From an uncultured Mobiluncus sp. (GTDB lineage: Bacteria > Actinomycetota > Actinomycetes > Actinomycetales > Actinomycetaceae), in the NCBI RefSeq assembly GCF_947254095.1, contig NZ_CAMYBV010000005.1, forward strand, positions 52,913 to 116,912: a DNA stretch of 64,000 nt. Reading direction: 5' to 3'. The position numbers were made by a program, and so were the translations under genes. The notes beneath the pieces were generated by a model that saw only the letters and a program-made list of their open reading frames with translations, was not told the origin of the DNA and searched no databases. Shown here piece after piece: positions 43,646 through 51,936 of this stretch (position 1 is its first letter; every line of letters starts with the position of its first letter).

Positions 43646-44485
43646 CTAACGCAACGACAGGTGTCGAGACAGCGAGTTGTGAGCAAACCAGTAGCCGACA
43701 ATCAGCAGGGGGATTATGCTCAACATTCCCAGCGGAATAAATACGCCGGCGCCTTCGTTGGACTGCGAGAATATAGCCCCGTAGACCAACTGCATCTGGG
43801 GACTGCTTGTCGAACCCGTGATACTCAACGTCGCCGGCACCAGGAAAGTAAACAGAGCCAACACCGCTTCATAAACCACATAGATGAGAATCGCGCTGAT
43901 GGTCACCGCCTTGTTGGTGGACAGGTAAGCGAAGCCGAAACGGTTAGCCAGGGCGGAAAAGCACACCACCCACAGCACAAACTGTGCCGTCGCCAGCAGT
44001 AAGACCACAATCATCGCGATGATGAGGTAGGCGGGGGTGCTTTGCAGGAGCTTACCGATAGCCTCCCAGGTGGCAGCGAATTTGTCGCCGAAACTCAGCT
44101 CGGGGCCTGCCGCCTCCACCCACCGGGTTAAGATGACCCAACCCAGTGCCAAGCAGCTCCAACAAATGCTGAGTAGGACCGCGATAAACAGCCACAGAGA
44201 CTTCGCACCCAGCACGGTTCCACCCGAGGCTGGCAGGGTGTTTGTAAAGTAGCCGCGCTGTCCGTGGACGGTTTGGTAGTAGTACTTGGAACCCATGATA
44301 AACACAAGGAAGGGAATGATGATTGCCGCGAGAGCGCCGATAGTGGTGCCCGTGGTGGCCAGGAAACTTTGGTTAGTGAGGCTCAGCAGCCCCGAGGCAA
44401 AGACCACCGCCAAGCCGACAACCAGATAGAGCAGCAGCTGCCAGCCCATTTCCTTGGCTTCATACTTGAATAACTTAGCAAACAT
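43646..44485 (-). CDS. ABC-2 type transporter permease of GntR-linked operon
   Basis: A 279-residue membrane protein with six hydrophobic segments: MFAKLFKYEAKEMGWQLLLY at the start, a second long pair near 85-110, three in 140-215 and one near 255. It is the membrane partner of the ATPase encoded upstream, whose stop overlaps its start by 11 bp. The YtrABC-type layout suggests an efflux or cell-envelope stress function; the substrate is unknown. RBS AGGAAGG. Confidence 0.85.
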   Translation of the reverse strand: MFAKLFKYEAKEMGWQLLLYLVVGLAVVFASGLLSLTNQSFLATTGTTIGALAAIIIPFLVFIMGSKYYYQTVHGQRGYFTNTLPASGGTVLGAKSLWLFIAVLLSICWSCLALGWVILTRWVEAAGPELSFGDKFAATWEAIGKLLQSTPAYLIIAMIVVLLLATAQFVLWVVCFSALANRFGFAYLSTNKAVTISAILIYVVYEAVLALFTFLVPATLSITGSTSSPQMQLVYGAIFSQSNEGAGVFIPLGMLSIIPLLIVGYWFAHNSLSRHLSLR

Positions 44486-45200
44486 GGGAGTATTCCTTCC
44501 TAAAGATGAGGTCTAGGGACATGCCGTAGGCTTCCCGCAGTTCATCGGCTTCACCCTGTTTGAACAGTTTGCCCGCGTGCAGGAATACGGCTTCGTCCAG
44601 CACCGGCTCAATGTCGGTAACCAGGTGGGTGGAAATAAACAGCGTCGCTTCGGGATTCCAGCCTTTCACAATGGTGTCCAGCAGGGTTTGGCGCGCCGCC
44701 GGATCCACCCCCGAAATCGGCTCGTCCAGCAGGTAGAGCCGGGCGGAGCGTGACATCACCAGCGCTAGCTGCAGTTTTTCACGCATTCCTTTGCTCATGT
44801 GATTGGTGGTTTGGCGGCGTTGTAGCCCCAGGAATTCCACCAGTTCCGTGGCTTTTTTCGCATCAAAATCCGCGAAGAAGTCGGCGTGTCGCCCGATTGC
44901 CGCGTCGACACTGATTGATTCGGGCAGCCAGGCGGCGTCGGGCAGGAAAGAGGTCATGGCTTTGGTTTTCGCCCCGACTTCCTGACCGTCTATCCGAACT
45001 TGCCCGCTGGTGGGTTCCAGCACCCCGGCCAGAATTTTTAGCAGCGTGGTTTTCCCTGAGCCGTTTTCGCCCAGCAAACCGATGATTTTTCCGGCGCTCA
45101 AGTTGAGAGTGAGCTGGTCTAATGCCGGTTTCACCACTCCGTTTACCTTGATGCCCTGGTAGCGTTTAGTGAGGTTGGACACTTCCACTAAGGGTTGCAT
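44475..45200 (-). CDS. ABC transporter ATPase of GntR-linked operon
   Basis: About 241 residues from ATG 45200 (GTG 45209 is a possible start with poor spacing). It shows IIGLLGENGSGKTTLLKILAG (Walker A), NHMSKGMREKLQLALVMSRSA (signature, with MSKGM in place of LSGGQ, as in YtrB-like ATPases), LYLLDEPISGVDPAARQ (Walker B) and LFISTHLVTDIEPVLDE (H-loop). It overlaps the GntR regulator and permease genes, so the three are co-translated. Confidence 0.93.
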   Translation of the reverse strand: MQPLVEVSNLTKRYQGIKVNGVVKPALDQLTLNLSAGKIIGLLGENGSGKTTLLKILAGVLEPTSGQVRIDGQEVGAKTKAMTSFLPDAAWLPESISVDAAIGRHADFFADFDAKKATELVEFLGLQRRQTTNHMSKGMREKLQLALVMSRSARLYLLDEPISGVDPAARQTLLDTIVKGWNPEATLFISTHLVTDIEPVLDEAVFLHAGKLFKQGEADELREAYGMSLDLIFRKEYSHVC

Positions 45201-45201
45201 C

Positions 45202-45564
45202 TCAATCACGTCCTTTCCATTGACTATTCAACAGATCTTGGGCTTCGCTGAGGCTCAGTCCCAAAGTTTTCATGTCTGTTATGAAGTTGCGTACGGAGGT
45301 TTTCGCCAGCTCCTTGCCGAGTTCCCGAACGGTTCGGGCATCTTCAGTGACGAAACGTCCCAAGCCCCGGCGCGAGGCAACCAAGCCGGTGCGCTCCAGC
45401 TCGGTCAACGCCTTTTGCATGGTGTTGGGGTTGACCCCGTACTCGGCGGATAAATCGCGCACAGAGGGAATCTGGGAACCTCGCTCCCACGCTCCGCTGG
45501 TGATACGCCGTGAGAATTCGTCAAGTAACTGGCGCCAAATGGGCGTTCCAGTATCGAAATCCAT
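45202..45564 (-). CDS. GntR-family regulator (YtrA subfamily)
   Basis: A 120-residue protein: winged helix (residues 8-72: PIWRQLLDEFSRRITSGAW, VRDLSAEYGVNPNTMQKALTELE, GLVASRRGLGRFVTED) and a short all-helical tail of about 45 residues, as in the YtrA subfamily, which lacks a large ligand domain. It is probably a repressor of its own operon; YtrA-type regulators often respond to wall-active compounds. RBS AAGGAGGATCTG. Confidence 0.93.
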   Translation of the reverse strand: MDFDTGTPIWRQLLDEFSRRITSGAWERGSQIPSVRDLSAEYGVNPNTMQKALTELERTGLVASRRGLGRFVTEDARTVRELGKELAKTSVRNFITDMKTLGLSLSEAQDLLNSQWKGRD

Positions 45565-45602
45565 CAGATCCTCCTTACCTAGACAAACGCGGTACCATGT
45601 TT

Positions 45603-45624
45603 GTGTACTACAACACTAATACAC
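45603..45624 (-). promoter_or_regulatory. Candidate GntR/YtrA operator
   Basis: GTGTA and TACAC (45603-45607, 45620-45624) form a 5-bp inverted repeat with a 12-base spacer, about 40 bp before the gntR start. Its place at the promoter makes it a candidate autoregulatory site; the arms are short. Confidence 0.35.
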
Positions 45625-45682
45625 CGGCACACAGCTGTCAAGGGGAAACTTTTTCAGAGGTCAATAAAGAGGGGGATTCGGC

Positions 45683-46357
45683 TCAGCTCCACAACGAGGG
45701 CCAGAAAATCCCCAGCTCGCCAGCCAGTTTTCGCAACAAGGGCAGGGAAATCCCGATGACATTGTGCGGGTCGCCCTCGATGCCGCTGATGAAGGCCCCA
45801 CCCAGGCCGTCAATGGTAAATGAGCCGGCGACTTCCAGCGGTTCCCCGCTGGCCACGTAGGCGCGAGCCTCCGCCTCGCTAAAATCCGTAAAATGCACCA
45901 CGGTAGACTCGGTGCGCCCCACTTCTGCAACGGCCTCGGTAGCATCGCTGCGTAAACGCATCACCCAGTGTCCGGTGTGCAGCACCCCACAATCCCCCGA
46001 CAGGGCGCGTACCCGCGCGAGGGCCACCTCGGGATTATGGGGCTTGCCCAACACTTCGCCATGAAACTCCAGCATGGAGTCACAGCCCACCACCAATGCG
46101 TCCGCGCCCGGCGAAAGCGACGTCTCCAGCTCCCCCGCTACCGCCCGCGCTTTTGCCTGCGCTAGAGCCAAAACCTGCTCGGCCGGACCGGCCGCACGCG
46201 CACGCAGCTTGGCGAGCAAAGCGTCCTCGTCCACATGAGAAACCCGCACCACCGGGCGCAACCCCGCACCTTGCAACACTTTGCGCCGCGCCGAGGAAGC
46301 GGAAGCCAACACCACGCTCACCGCGGCCGCACCCCAATCAGAATCCGATTTTTCCAT
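45683..46357 (-). CDS. maf: Maf-like nucleotide pyrophosphatase
   Basis: A 224-residue protein with the Maf motifs SVVLASASSARRKVLQGAGL, VVGCDSMLEFHGEVLGKP, AYVASGEPLEVAGSFTIDGLGGAFISGIEGDPHNVIGISLPLLRKL. Family role: hydrolysis of non-canonical or modified nucleoside triphosphates. The usual D(T/S)V at the catalytic Asp reads CDSML. The ATG at 46357 has no ribosome site but has a -10-like TAGGCT 6 nt upstream. Confidence 0.93.
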   Translation of the reverse strand: MEKSDSDWGAAAVSVVLASASSARRKVLQGAGLRPVVRVSHVDEDALLAKLRARAAGPAEQVLALAQAKARAVAGELETSLSPGADALVVGCDSMLEFHGEVLGKPHNPEVALARVRALSGDCGVLHTGHWVMRLRSDATEAVAEVGRTESTVVHFTDFSEAEARAYVASGEPLEVAGSFTIDGLGGAFISGIEGDPHNVIGISLPLLRKLAGELGIFWPSLWS

Positions 46358-46363
46358 GCCTCT

Positions 46364-46369
46364 AGCCTA
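46364..46369 (-). promoter_or_regulatory. -10 box TAGGCT, leaderless promoter of maf
   Basis: TAGGCT lies 6 nt before ATG 46357 on the minus strand. It overlaps the 3' end of the upstream hydrolase gene. Confidence 0.45.
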
Positions 46370-47323
46370 ATCGCGCGGGTTTGAATCACGGCAACCCAGA
46401 AAACGACCCAGTAGTTCCCGCAGTTCAGCCCAGGTTTGGCTGCCCGGCACTCGCAAGGATCCGTGGAAGGTCCCGGCATACATATGCGCCTCCACCGGCA
46501 CCCCGCAATCAGCTAGGCGCAGCGCCAGACGCAGCCCTTCATCGCGTAGCGGATCGATGGGGTTCACCACGATGAGACTGCGCGGCATTTTCTCAGCCAC
46601 TGCCGGACTGTCCAGGATTTCCGTCAGTTTCGCACGCAGGGCCGGGCTCGGCGCCGCCAAAGCCCAAGCCTCCCGATTAGCCTCGGCCGTCCAGACCGGG
46701 CCAGCGGCGTGGGTTTTCATAGATTCACTCTCGCAGCGCGGGTCCAAGCAGGGTTCAAACAGGATCATTCCCGCCACCGGACACTCCGCTGATTCCGCCA
46801 GCAGGTCGGCCACGGCATAGTACGCCAAGCCCGCCCCGGCGGAATCGCCAAAAACATACACTCCCCGCCCCAACTCGCGACCCCGCTCCAGGGCGTAAAG
46901 CAGCGCCGAGCGGCAATCCGCCACCGCTCGGTCCACCGGAAATTCGGGGGCGAGGCGATAGTCTGCGGACAGGACTATGGCCCCCAAATACTTAGCCAGC
47001 TCAACATTGTGGACATCATCAAACCGAGCCCTGCCAGCCACGTAGCCGCCGCCATGGAAAGTGAGCAAGATTGGCGCACCGCCCGCCCGACCTTTTGCTG
47101 CCGGAGACTGCGCAGCGGGTTGGGGGGTGAAACAACGCAGTTCCATGGGTTGGCCATCCCCGCCGGGGATTTCCCTCACGTCGAGGTTCACTCCGGTCGG
47201 GGTTTCTGTGGACATACCTAACATTCGGTCCCCTTCGCTTCGCATAGTTTGCAGTTCACAAGGTGTTTGTGGGGGCGTAGCGGCGATTGCTGGCGTTAGT
47301 TCGGGGCACAAGAAGGGTTGCAT
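46367..47323 (-). CDS. Alpha/beta hydrolase (lipase/esterase, hormone-sensitive lipase family)
   Basis: About 318 residues from ATG 47323, which follows GAGAGGTAAAACG. The longer frame to 47491 overlaps the neighbour and lacks family similarity. It shows ILLTFHGGGYVAGRARF (oxyanion-hole HGGG), VYVFGDSAGAGLAYYAV (nucleophile Ser in GDSAG), IVVNPIDPLRDEG (Asp) and MYAGTFHGSLR (His). The substrate is unknown. It is translated 16 bp after another alpha/beta hydrolase gene. Confidence 0.9.
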   Translation of the reverse strand: MQPFLCPELTPAIAATPPQTPCELQTMRSEGDRMLGMSTETPTGVNLDVREIPGGDGQPMELRCFTPQPAAQSPAAKGRAGGAPILLTFHGGGYVAGRARFDDVHNVELAKYLGAIVLSADYRLAPEFPVDRAVADCRSALLYALERGRELGRGVYVFGDSAGAGLAYYAVADLLAESAECPVAGMILFEPCLDPRCESESMKTHAAGPVWTAEANREAWALAAPSPALRAKLTEILDSPAVAEKMPRSLIVVNPIDPLRDEGLRLALRLADCGVPVEAHMYAGTFHGSLRVPGSQTWAELRELLGRFLGCRDSNPRD

Positions 47324-47339
47324 CGTTTTACCTCTCAGG

Positions 47340-48137
47340 TCAGCCCGCGTAGCGGTGGAGCCATTCGTCCAAGCTGGCGTGGTATTGCTCCGGGGCGCCG
47401 AGCCGCACGCCGTGACCAGTCCCGGAAATAACCTCGGTTTGCACCAAAGGGTTACCCACCTGGGCGATAGCGGCCACGCCCTCCAGACCAATCAGCACTT
47501 CATCAGTGTCTGAGGTAACAACTTTGGTCGGCACGCGCAGCGCCGCGACGATTTCAGGCCAAGGCTCGCGAAAACTCACGATACCGGTGGCCAGAAGGCG
47601 CGAATCCACCAGCCCTTTTCCGAAAGCCCAGCCGTAGTGCGAGGCGGCGCTCCAGCCCGGGCGCAGCGCCACGTTGTCCGCCAGCGTTTCCACCGGATTG
47701 GCCTGCCAAGTGTGTTCACAACGGGTGACCTGTTCGCCGGCCCGCTGGCGATACCCTGCCGCTTGTGCCGGGCTTAACCAGGCGGGGTCCTCGAGAAAGA
47801 GCGCTTTCATCAATTCGGGACGACGCCCACCGAGATAGCTGGAAATGGCCGCCCCCATAGAATGGGCTACGATTACCGGGGTTTGCCCATAAAGCTGTTC
47901 CAGATATTGCAAGGTCAGCGCCAATTCTGTTGCGGAAGCCACAGCCGGGTCGGCTAGCTCCGTATCGCGCAGACGCCGCGAGGTGCCGTGTCCCAGCGAA
48001 TCCAGCGCCACCACGAAATAGCGGTCGCGCAGGTGGTTTAGCAAATCGACCCAGGCCAAGGCGGAATCGCAGACTCCGTGAACCAACACCACCATCGGGT
48101 TTTGGGGCTCACCCGACACATAATGGGACAGCATCAC
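47340..48137 (-). CDS. Alpha/beta hydrolase, 265 aa
   Basis: A compact alpha/beta-hydrolase: MVVLVHGVCDSALAWVDLLNHL (oxyanion region), FVVALDSLGHGTS, PVIVAHSMGAAISSYLG (nucleophile Ser in HSMGA), VVTSDTDEVL (Asp) and ISGTGHGVRLG (His). Substrate unknown. It is the first gene of a two-hydrolase operon with the HSL-type enzyme. Confidence 0.9.
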   Translation of the reverse strand: MMLSHYVSGEPQNPMVVLVHGVCDSALAWVDLLNHLRDRYFVVALDSLGHGTSRRLRDTELADPAVASATELALTLQYLEQLYGQTPVIVAHSMGAAISSYLGGRRPELMKALFLEDPAWLSPAQAAGYRQRAGEQVTRCEHTWQANPVETLADNVALRPGWSAASHYGWAFGKGLVDSRLLATGIVSFREPWPEIVAALRVPTKVVTSDTDEVLIGLEGVAAIAQVGNPLVQTEVISGTGHGVRLGAPEQYHASLDEWLHRYAG

Positions 48138-48420
48138 CAGTTTCCTTTCGCCAGCACTATTCTAGCTTCGGTTGCGTTCCCACCCGGAAAAGCCGGACAA
48201 AGTACCCGCCAGAGACTCCAGAAAGACTGGGAATACTAAGGAATAATTTAAATGTTCCGTCGAATAGCGCGACGGGTCAAAAAAGGGTAAAGTTTTACTC
48301 GATGATGACTTAGGGTTTTACCAATCTCCCAGTTCACGAATACCTGCGATAGTCCAGCGTTTCGGTAAATTCGAGAGAACGGAACCAGGATATAGAGAAA
48401 CGAAAGCAGAGGAACAAAGA
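48138..48420. other. Divergent intergenic region, no gene seen
   Basis: The 283 bp between the hydrolase operon and the response-regulator gene contain no convincing frame. It should hold both promoters. GAGGAAC is the ribosome site for ATG 48421. Confidence 0.6.
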
Positions 48421-49098
48421 ATGACCAGAGTCCTTTTAGTCGAAGACGATCCCGCGATTGCCGAGCCGCTGACCCGCGCTTTGCAACGCGAAGGCTACGA
48501 GGTCGGCGCCCACGTTACGGGCGGTTCCGCCCTGAAACAAGTCAATGACTCCGACATGGTGATTTTGGACTTGGGTCTGCCCGATATGGACGGCCTGGAC
48601 GTGGCTCGCACGATTCGCGCCCAAGGCCTGACCATTCCGATTCTCATTCTGACCGCGCGTACCGGCGAAGTCGACATGGTGGTGGGCCTAGACGCCGGGG
48701 CGGACGATTACGTCACCAAGCCTTTCCGGCTGGGCGAGCTGCTGGCCCGCGTGCGGGCTCTGCTGCGGCGTTCCGGCGGGGAAATCACTGAAGAAAACGA
48801 CCTCACCGTCCAGGATGTACGCATTGAGATTTCCGCTCACCGCGCTTTCCAAGGCACGCGTGAACTGCAGCTGACCGCGAAAGAGTTTGAGCTGCTGCGG
48901 GTGCTGGTGCGCGAAGCCGGCGCGGTCGTGGAGCGGGAAGCCATTATGCGGGAAGTGTGGGGCGGGGACCCGTCGGGTTCCACCAAGACCCTGGATATGC
49001 ACGTCTCGTGGCTACGCCGCAAACTCGGCGACGACGCGAACAATCCGCATTACATCACCACCGTGCGCGGCATGGGTTTCCGTTTTGAAACTGCCTAG
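48421..49098 (+). CDS. OmpR-family response regulator
   Basis: A 225-residue protein: receiver domain (RVLLVEDDPAI acid pocket, phospho-acceptor Asp50 in VILDLGLPD, Lys100 in YVTKPF) and a C-terminal winged helix from about 128 (LTAKEFELLRVLVREAGAVVERE, TLDMHVSWLRRKLGDD, ITTVRGMGFRFE). It pairs with the histidine kinase 3 bp downstream. The signal is unknown; such pairs near surface-glycan loci often control envelope genes. Confidence 0.96.
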   Translation: MTRVLLVEDDPAIAEPLTRALQREGYEVGAHVTGGSALKQVNDSDMVILDLGLPDMDGLDVARTIRAQGLTIPILILTARTGEVDMVVGLDAGADDYVTKPFRLGELLARVRALLRRSGGEITEENDLTVQDVRIEISAHRAFQGTRELQLTAKEFELLRVLVREAGAVVEREAIMREVWGGDPSGSTKTLDMHVSWLRRKLGDDANNPHYITTVRGMGFRFETA

Positions 49099-49101
49099 CC
49101 C

Positions 49102-50421
49102 TTGCGCAAGCAAATCCTGATTTCTATCCTCAGCGCGGTAATCATTGCCGTGCTGCTGCTGGGCGTGCCCCTGGCCGCCTTCGCTGTCAATCAGCTGTGG
49201 GATTCAGCACGTGCCGATGTTGACGCGACCGCTAAACAATACGCGCTCGCCCTGGACCGCACGTCCCTGACCGGCCACTATGTGACTGACGTGACCGTGG
49301 CCAGCTGGCTTTGGCCAGGACGCGCGGCGGACACCAGGGTGGAAGTCACCACTCAAGACGGGCGCGACCTGAGCTTCGGGACTCGCCCAGTTTTCCCGCT
49401 CATCTCCAGGGTCGAGACCGCCACGGGAGCCACCCTGACGGTCATTTCTTCGTCAGACAACGCCCGTTCGCGTTCCGTGGTGTTCGTTTTGGTGACGCTT
49501 TCCGGAGTGGGGGCATCAGTCCTGGTCGGCGCGTTTATCGCGTTGCGGGCGTCTCGCCGGATTTCGGCGCCGCTCATTTACCTGTCCGCCCAAGCTGAAC
49601 AGCTCGGTTCCGGCGGGGTGCGTCCCCGCGTGACCCCCTCCGGGATTGAGGAAATCGACCTGGTGCAAGACGAACTGGTTAGGGCCAGCGAAAACCTGGC
49701 GGGGCGTATCGCTGCGGAACGCCAGTTCGCTTCGGACGTGTCCCACCAGCTGCGCACCCCGCTGACGGCCCTGTCTATGCGGCTGGAAGAAATCCAGATG
49801 ATCAGCAGTGAACCGGAAGTCCAGCAAGAAGCCGAACAGTGCCTGGAACAGCTCGAACGCCTGACCGGCGTGGTCGAGGACCTGAAACGCAACTCCCAGA
49901 ATGCCGGCGGAGGCACCACCCAGGCGATTAACGTGGACGAATTCCTGGTGCACCAGCAAAACGAGTGGGAAAACCAGTTCCGGGCGGCGAATCGCCCGCT
50001 GGTGTTCCGCAACGAAACCGACCGTCCCGCCCTAGCCACGCCGGGCTCGCTGGGTCAAGTCATCGCCACCCTGCTGGAGAATTCGCTGAAGTACGGGGCG
50101 GGCACGACCACGGTGCGCGCCAAAATGAGCGGCAACAAGAAAGGCATGTATTTCGAGGTCAGCGACGAGGGCGCGGGGGTGGACGACGAAATCGCCCCGG
50201 ATATTTTTAAGAAGGGCGTTTCGGGGCACGGTTCGACCGGTATTGGCTTGGCGCTGGCGAAACAGCTCATCGAAGCCGATGGCGGGAAACTCGAACTCAT
50301 TGAGCGCCGCCCCCCGACTTTCCAGGCTTTTGTCGCCACCGTGCCGGCCTCCCTGGATCCGAACAAGGTTTTGCCCCAGGGCGCCATTATTTCTGTGTCC
50401 CACCCCAAGCGCCGGTTCTGA
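49102..50421 (+). CDS. Sensor histidine kinase
   Basis: A 439-residue kinase starting at TTG 49102. It has two membrane helices (about 5-27 and 132-153) around a ~100-residue external domain, then a HAMP-like linker, and the phospho-acceptor His in FASDVSHQLRTPLTALS near 216. ATPase boxes follow: N (LLENSLKYGA), G1 (VSDEGAGVDDEI) and G2 (GHGSTGIGLALAKQL). It senses an unknown external cue and phosphorylates the adjacent regulator. Confidence 0.95.
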   Translation: MRKQILISILSAVIIAVLLLGVPLAAFAVNQLWDSARADVDATAKQYALALDRTSLTGHYVTDVTVASWLWPGRAADTRVEVTTQDGRDLSFGTRPVFPLISRVETATGATLTVISSSDNARSRSVVFVLVTLSGVGASVLVGAFIALRASRRISAPLIYLSAQAEQLGSGGVRPRVTPSGIEEIDLVQDELVRASENLAGRIAAERQFASDVSHQLRTPLTALSMRLEEIQMISSEPEVQQEAEQCLEQLERLTGVVEDLKRNSQNAGGGTTQAINVDEFLVHQQNEWENQFRAANRPLVFRNETDRPALATPGSLGQVIATLLENSLKYGAGTTTVRAKMSGNKKGMYFEVSDEGAGVDDEIAPDIFKKGVSGHGSTGIGLALAKQLIEADGGKLELIERRPPTFQAFVATVPASLDPNKVLPQGAIISVSHPKRRF

Positions 50422-50471
50422 CTTTCCCGGGCTCGTCGGCGATTTTTCCCGGTGAAGGGCGATTGCCTGGA

Positions 50472-50477
50472 TAGGAT
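50472..50477 (+). promoter_or_regulatory. -10 box TAGGAT, leaderless promoter of the methyltransferase
   Basis: TAGGAT lies 6 nt before GTG 50484, and the six bases between are T-rich with no ribosome site. It gives the methyltransferase a transcript separate from the histidine kinase. Confidence 0.5.
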
Positions 50478-50483
50478 TTTTTC

Positions 50484-51668
50484 GTGGACGATTTTCGGGA
50501 AGGTAACTGGCTGTTGCGTGCCGATGCCGCGGCCGGTTTGCGGGCGCTGCACAGGGCTGGGCAACAAGTGAAAATGATTTACATCGACCCGCCCTACAAC
50601 ACCGGAAACACTTTCGCCTACCACGACCGGCGCGCTAAGGACGAGTGGCTCGCCATGATGAGTCCGCTGTTGGCGGCGGGGCGTGAACTGCTCAGCACTG
50701 ACGGTCTCATCTTTATCTCGATTGACTTTAACCAACTGTGCGAACTGAAACTCGAGATGGACCGCATTTTTGGCACCGCAAATCTGATTGGCAACTTCGT
50801 GTGGGTCTCTAACCTGAAAGGCCGCCAGTTGGGGGCTGGACCGGCCGGAACACACGAATACATCTTGACTTATTCCCGCGACGCCGCCCAGGTGGGCCAG
50901 CTCCGCGGTCGCACCGAGCTTTTGCAACAACTCATGCCCACCGTGTATCACCTGCCCCAACGCCAAGTGAAACACGATGCGCGCGGGGCTTATGTCACCA
51001 AGAACGAGCTGTACAACACGAACTCGAAGTTCAACGAGGTCACCGCCCCTTCGATGGTGTTCGACATTCACTATCACCCCCAGACCGGGGCGGTGCGCAC
51101 CAGCGAGGTCGGGGCCGCTGACTCCGAACTGACAGGTGCCGGTTGGGTCAGCGCCCACCCCCACCCGAATGCGAAACCGGGACTGAAGTATCACGCTTGG
51201 CGCTGGTCGCGAGCCAAGGTGGAACGCGATTACGCTGACCTGGAATTTCAGGTTCACCGTCGGGGGGCGCACCGTAGCCTAAAGATTTATACGAAAATCC
51301 GGAATTTTCATGAAACTGCCCTAAAAGACCTGGTCATGGGCCCCTCTACGATTTCAGGGCAGCGGGAACTGCAGCGTCTGGGGCTCGGCGGACTGTTTGA
51401 AACCCCCAAGCCCACGGGACTGTTGCAAGTCCTCATCGAGGCCGCTACCAGCCCCGGCGACACGGTTCTGGATTTTTTTGCCGGCTCAGGCACCACCGGG
51501 CAGGCTGCGCACGCCACCGGGCGGCGTTTTTTCCTGATTCAACTGGAAGAGCCGTTTAGCTCGGCTACATCCGGCCCGGCTGGCGAGCAGGGGCTACACA
51601 CTATCGCTGACCTGACTGCCGCCCGTCTGCGGGCTGCCGAAGTTCCGTTCCACGAACTGCGCTGTTAG
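50484..51668 (+). CDS. Site-specific adenine DNA methyltransferase (beta class), solo
   Basis: A 394-residue N6-adenine or N4-cytosine methyltransferase. Motif IV DPPYNTGNTF begins at Asp35 and the SAM motif I DFFAGSGTTGQ lies near residue 330, which is the beta-class order used by type III Mod and many orphan enzymes. The middle (about 100-300) should hold the target-recognition region. No restriction gene lies nearby, so it may act in epigenetic control or be a remnant. The GTG start has no ribosome site. Confidence 0.92.
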   Translation: MDDFREGNWLLRADAAAGLRALHRAGQQVKMIYIDPPYNTGNTFAYHDRRAKDEWLAMMSPLLAAGRELLSTDGLIFISIDFNQLCELKLEMDRIFGTANLIGNFVWVSNLKGRQLGAGPAGTHEYILTYSRDAAQVGQLRGRTELLQQLMPTVYHLPQRQVKHDARGAYVTKNELYNTNSKFNEVTAPSMVFDIHYHPQTGAVRTSEVGAADSELTGAGWVSAHPHPNAKPGLKYHAWRWSRAKVERDYADLEFQVHRRGAHRSLKIYTKIRNFHETALKDLVMGPSTISGQRELQRLGLGGLFETPKPTGLLQVLIEAATSPGDTVLDFFAGSGTTGQAAHATGRRFFLIQLEEPFSSATSGPAGEQGLHTIADLTAARLRAAEVPFHELRC

Positions 51669-51936
51669 CCAGCTTGGCGCGGGCGGAGGAACTCGCACCA
51701 CCGCGCCACCGGGCGACGCGCTGCCTCGTGCCATCGCACCACCAGCCGTCTTGTGCCACCACCCGCACCGACCTCGACCGCACTCACCGCCCTCCACCAA
51801 CCATGACCGGCCTTCACCAACCCGGCTCCCCTGAAATCCTTGAGAAACCGGGAAATTCCTGGCAAATCCGACTTGTGCTAGGCTTGGAATCCGGGAAAGT
51901 CCCGCCAAATTGCCACCCCTCAGGAAGGCTATATAT
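51669..51936. other. Intergenic region, low-complexity, no gene seen
   Basis: The 268 bp between the methyltransferase and brnQ are rich in CACC and CCGCACC runs (51690-51830) and show no convincing coding frame. The promoter and ribosome site (AGGAAGG) of brnQ lie at its right end. Confidence 0.55.

Noticed and set aside
50055..51272. Minus-strand frame of 405 codons spanning kinase and methyltransferase
   Set aside because: It crosses two well-supported genes on the other strand and shows no family features.
50484..51668. Complete restriction-modification system
   Set aside because: Neighbours are a histidine kinase and an amino-acid carrier; no nuclease or helicase gene is present.
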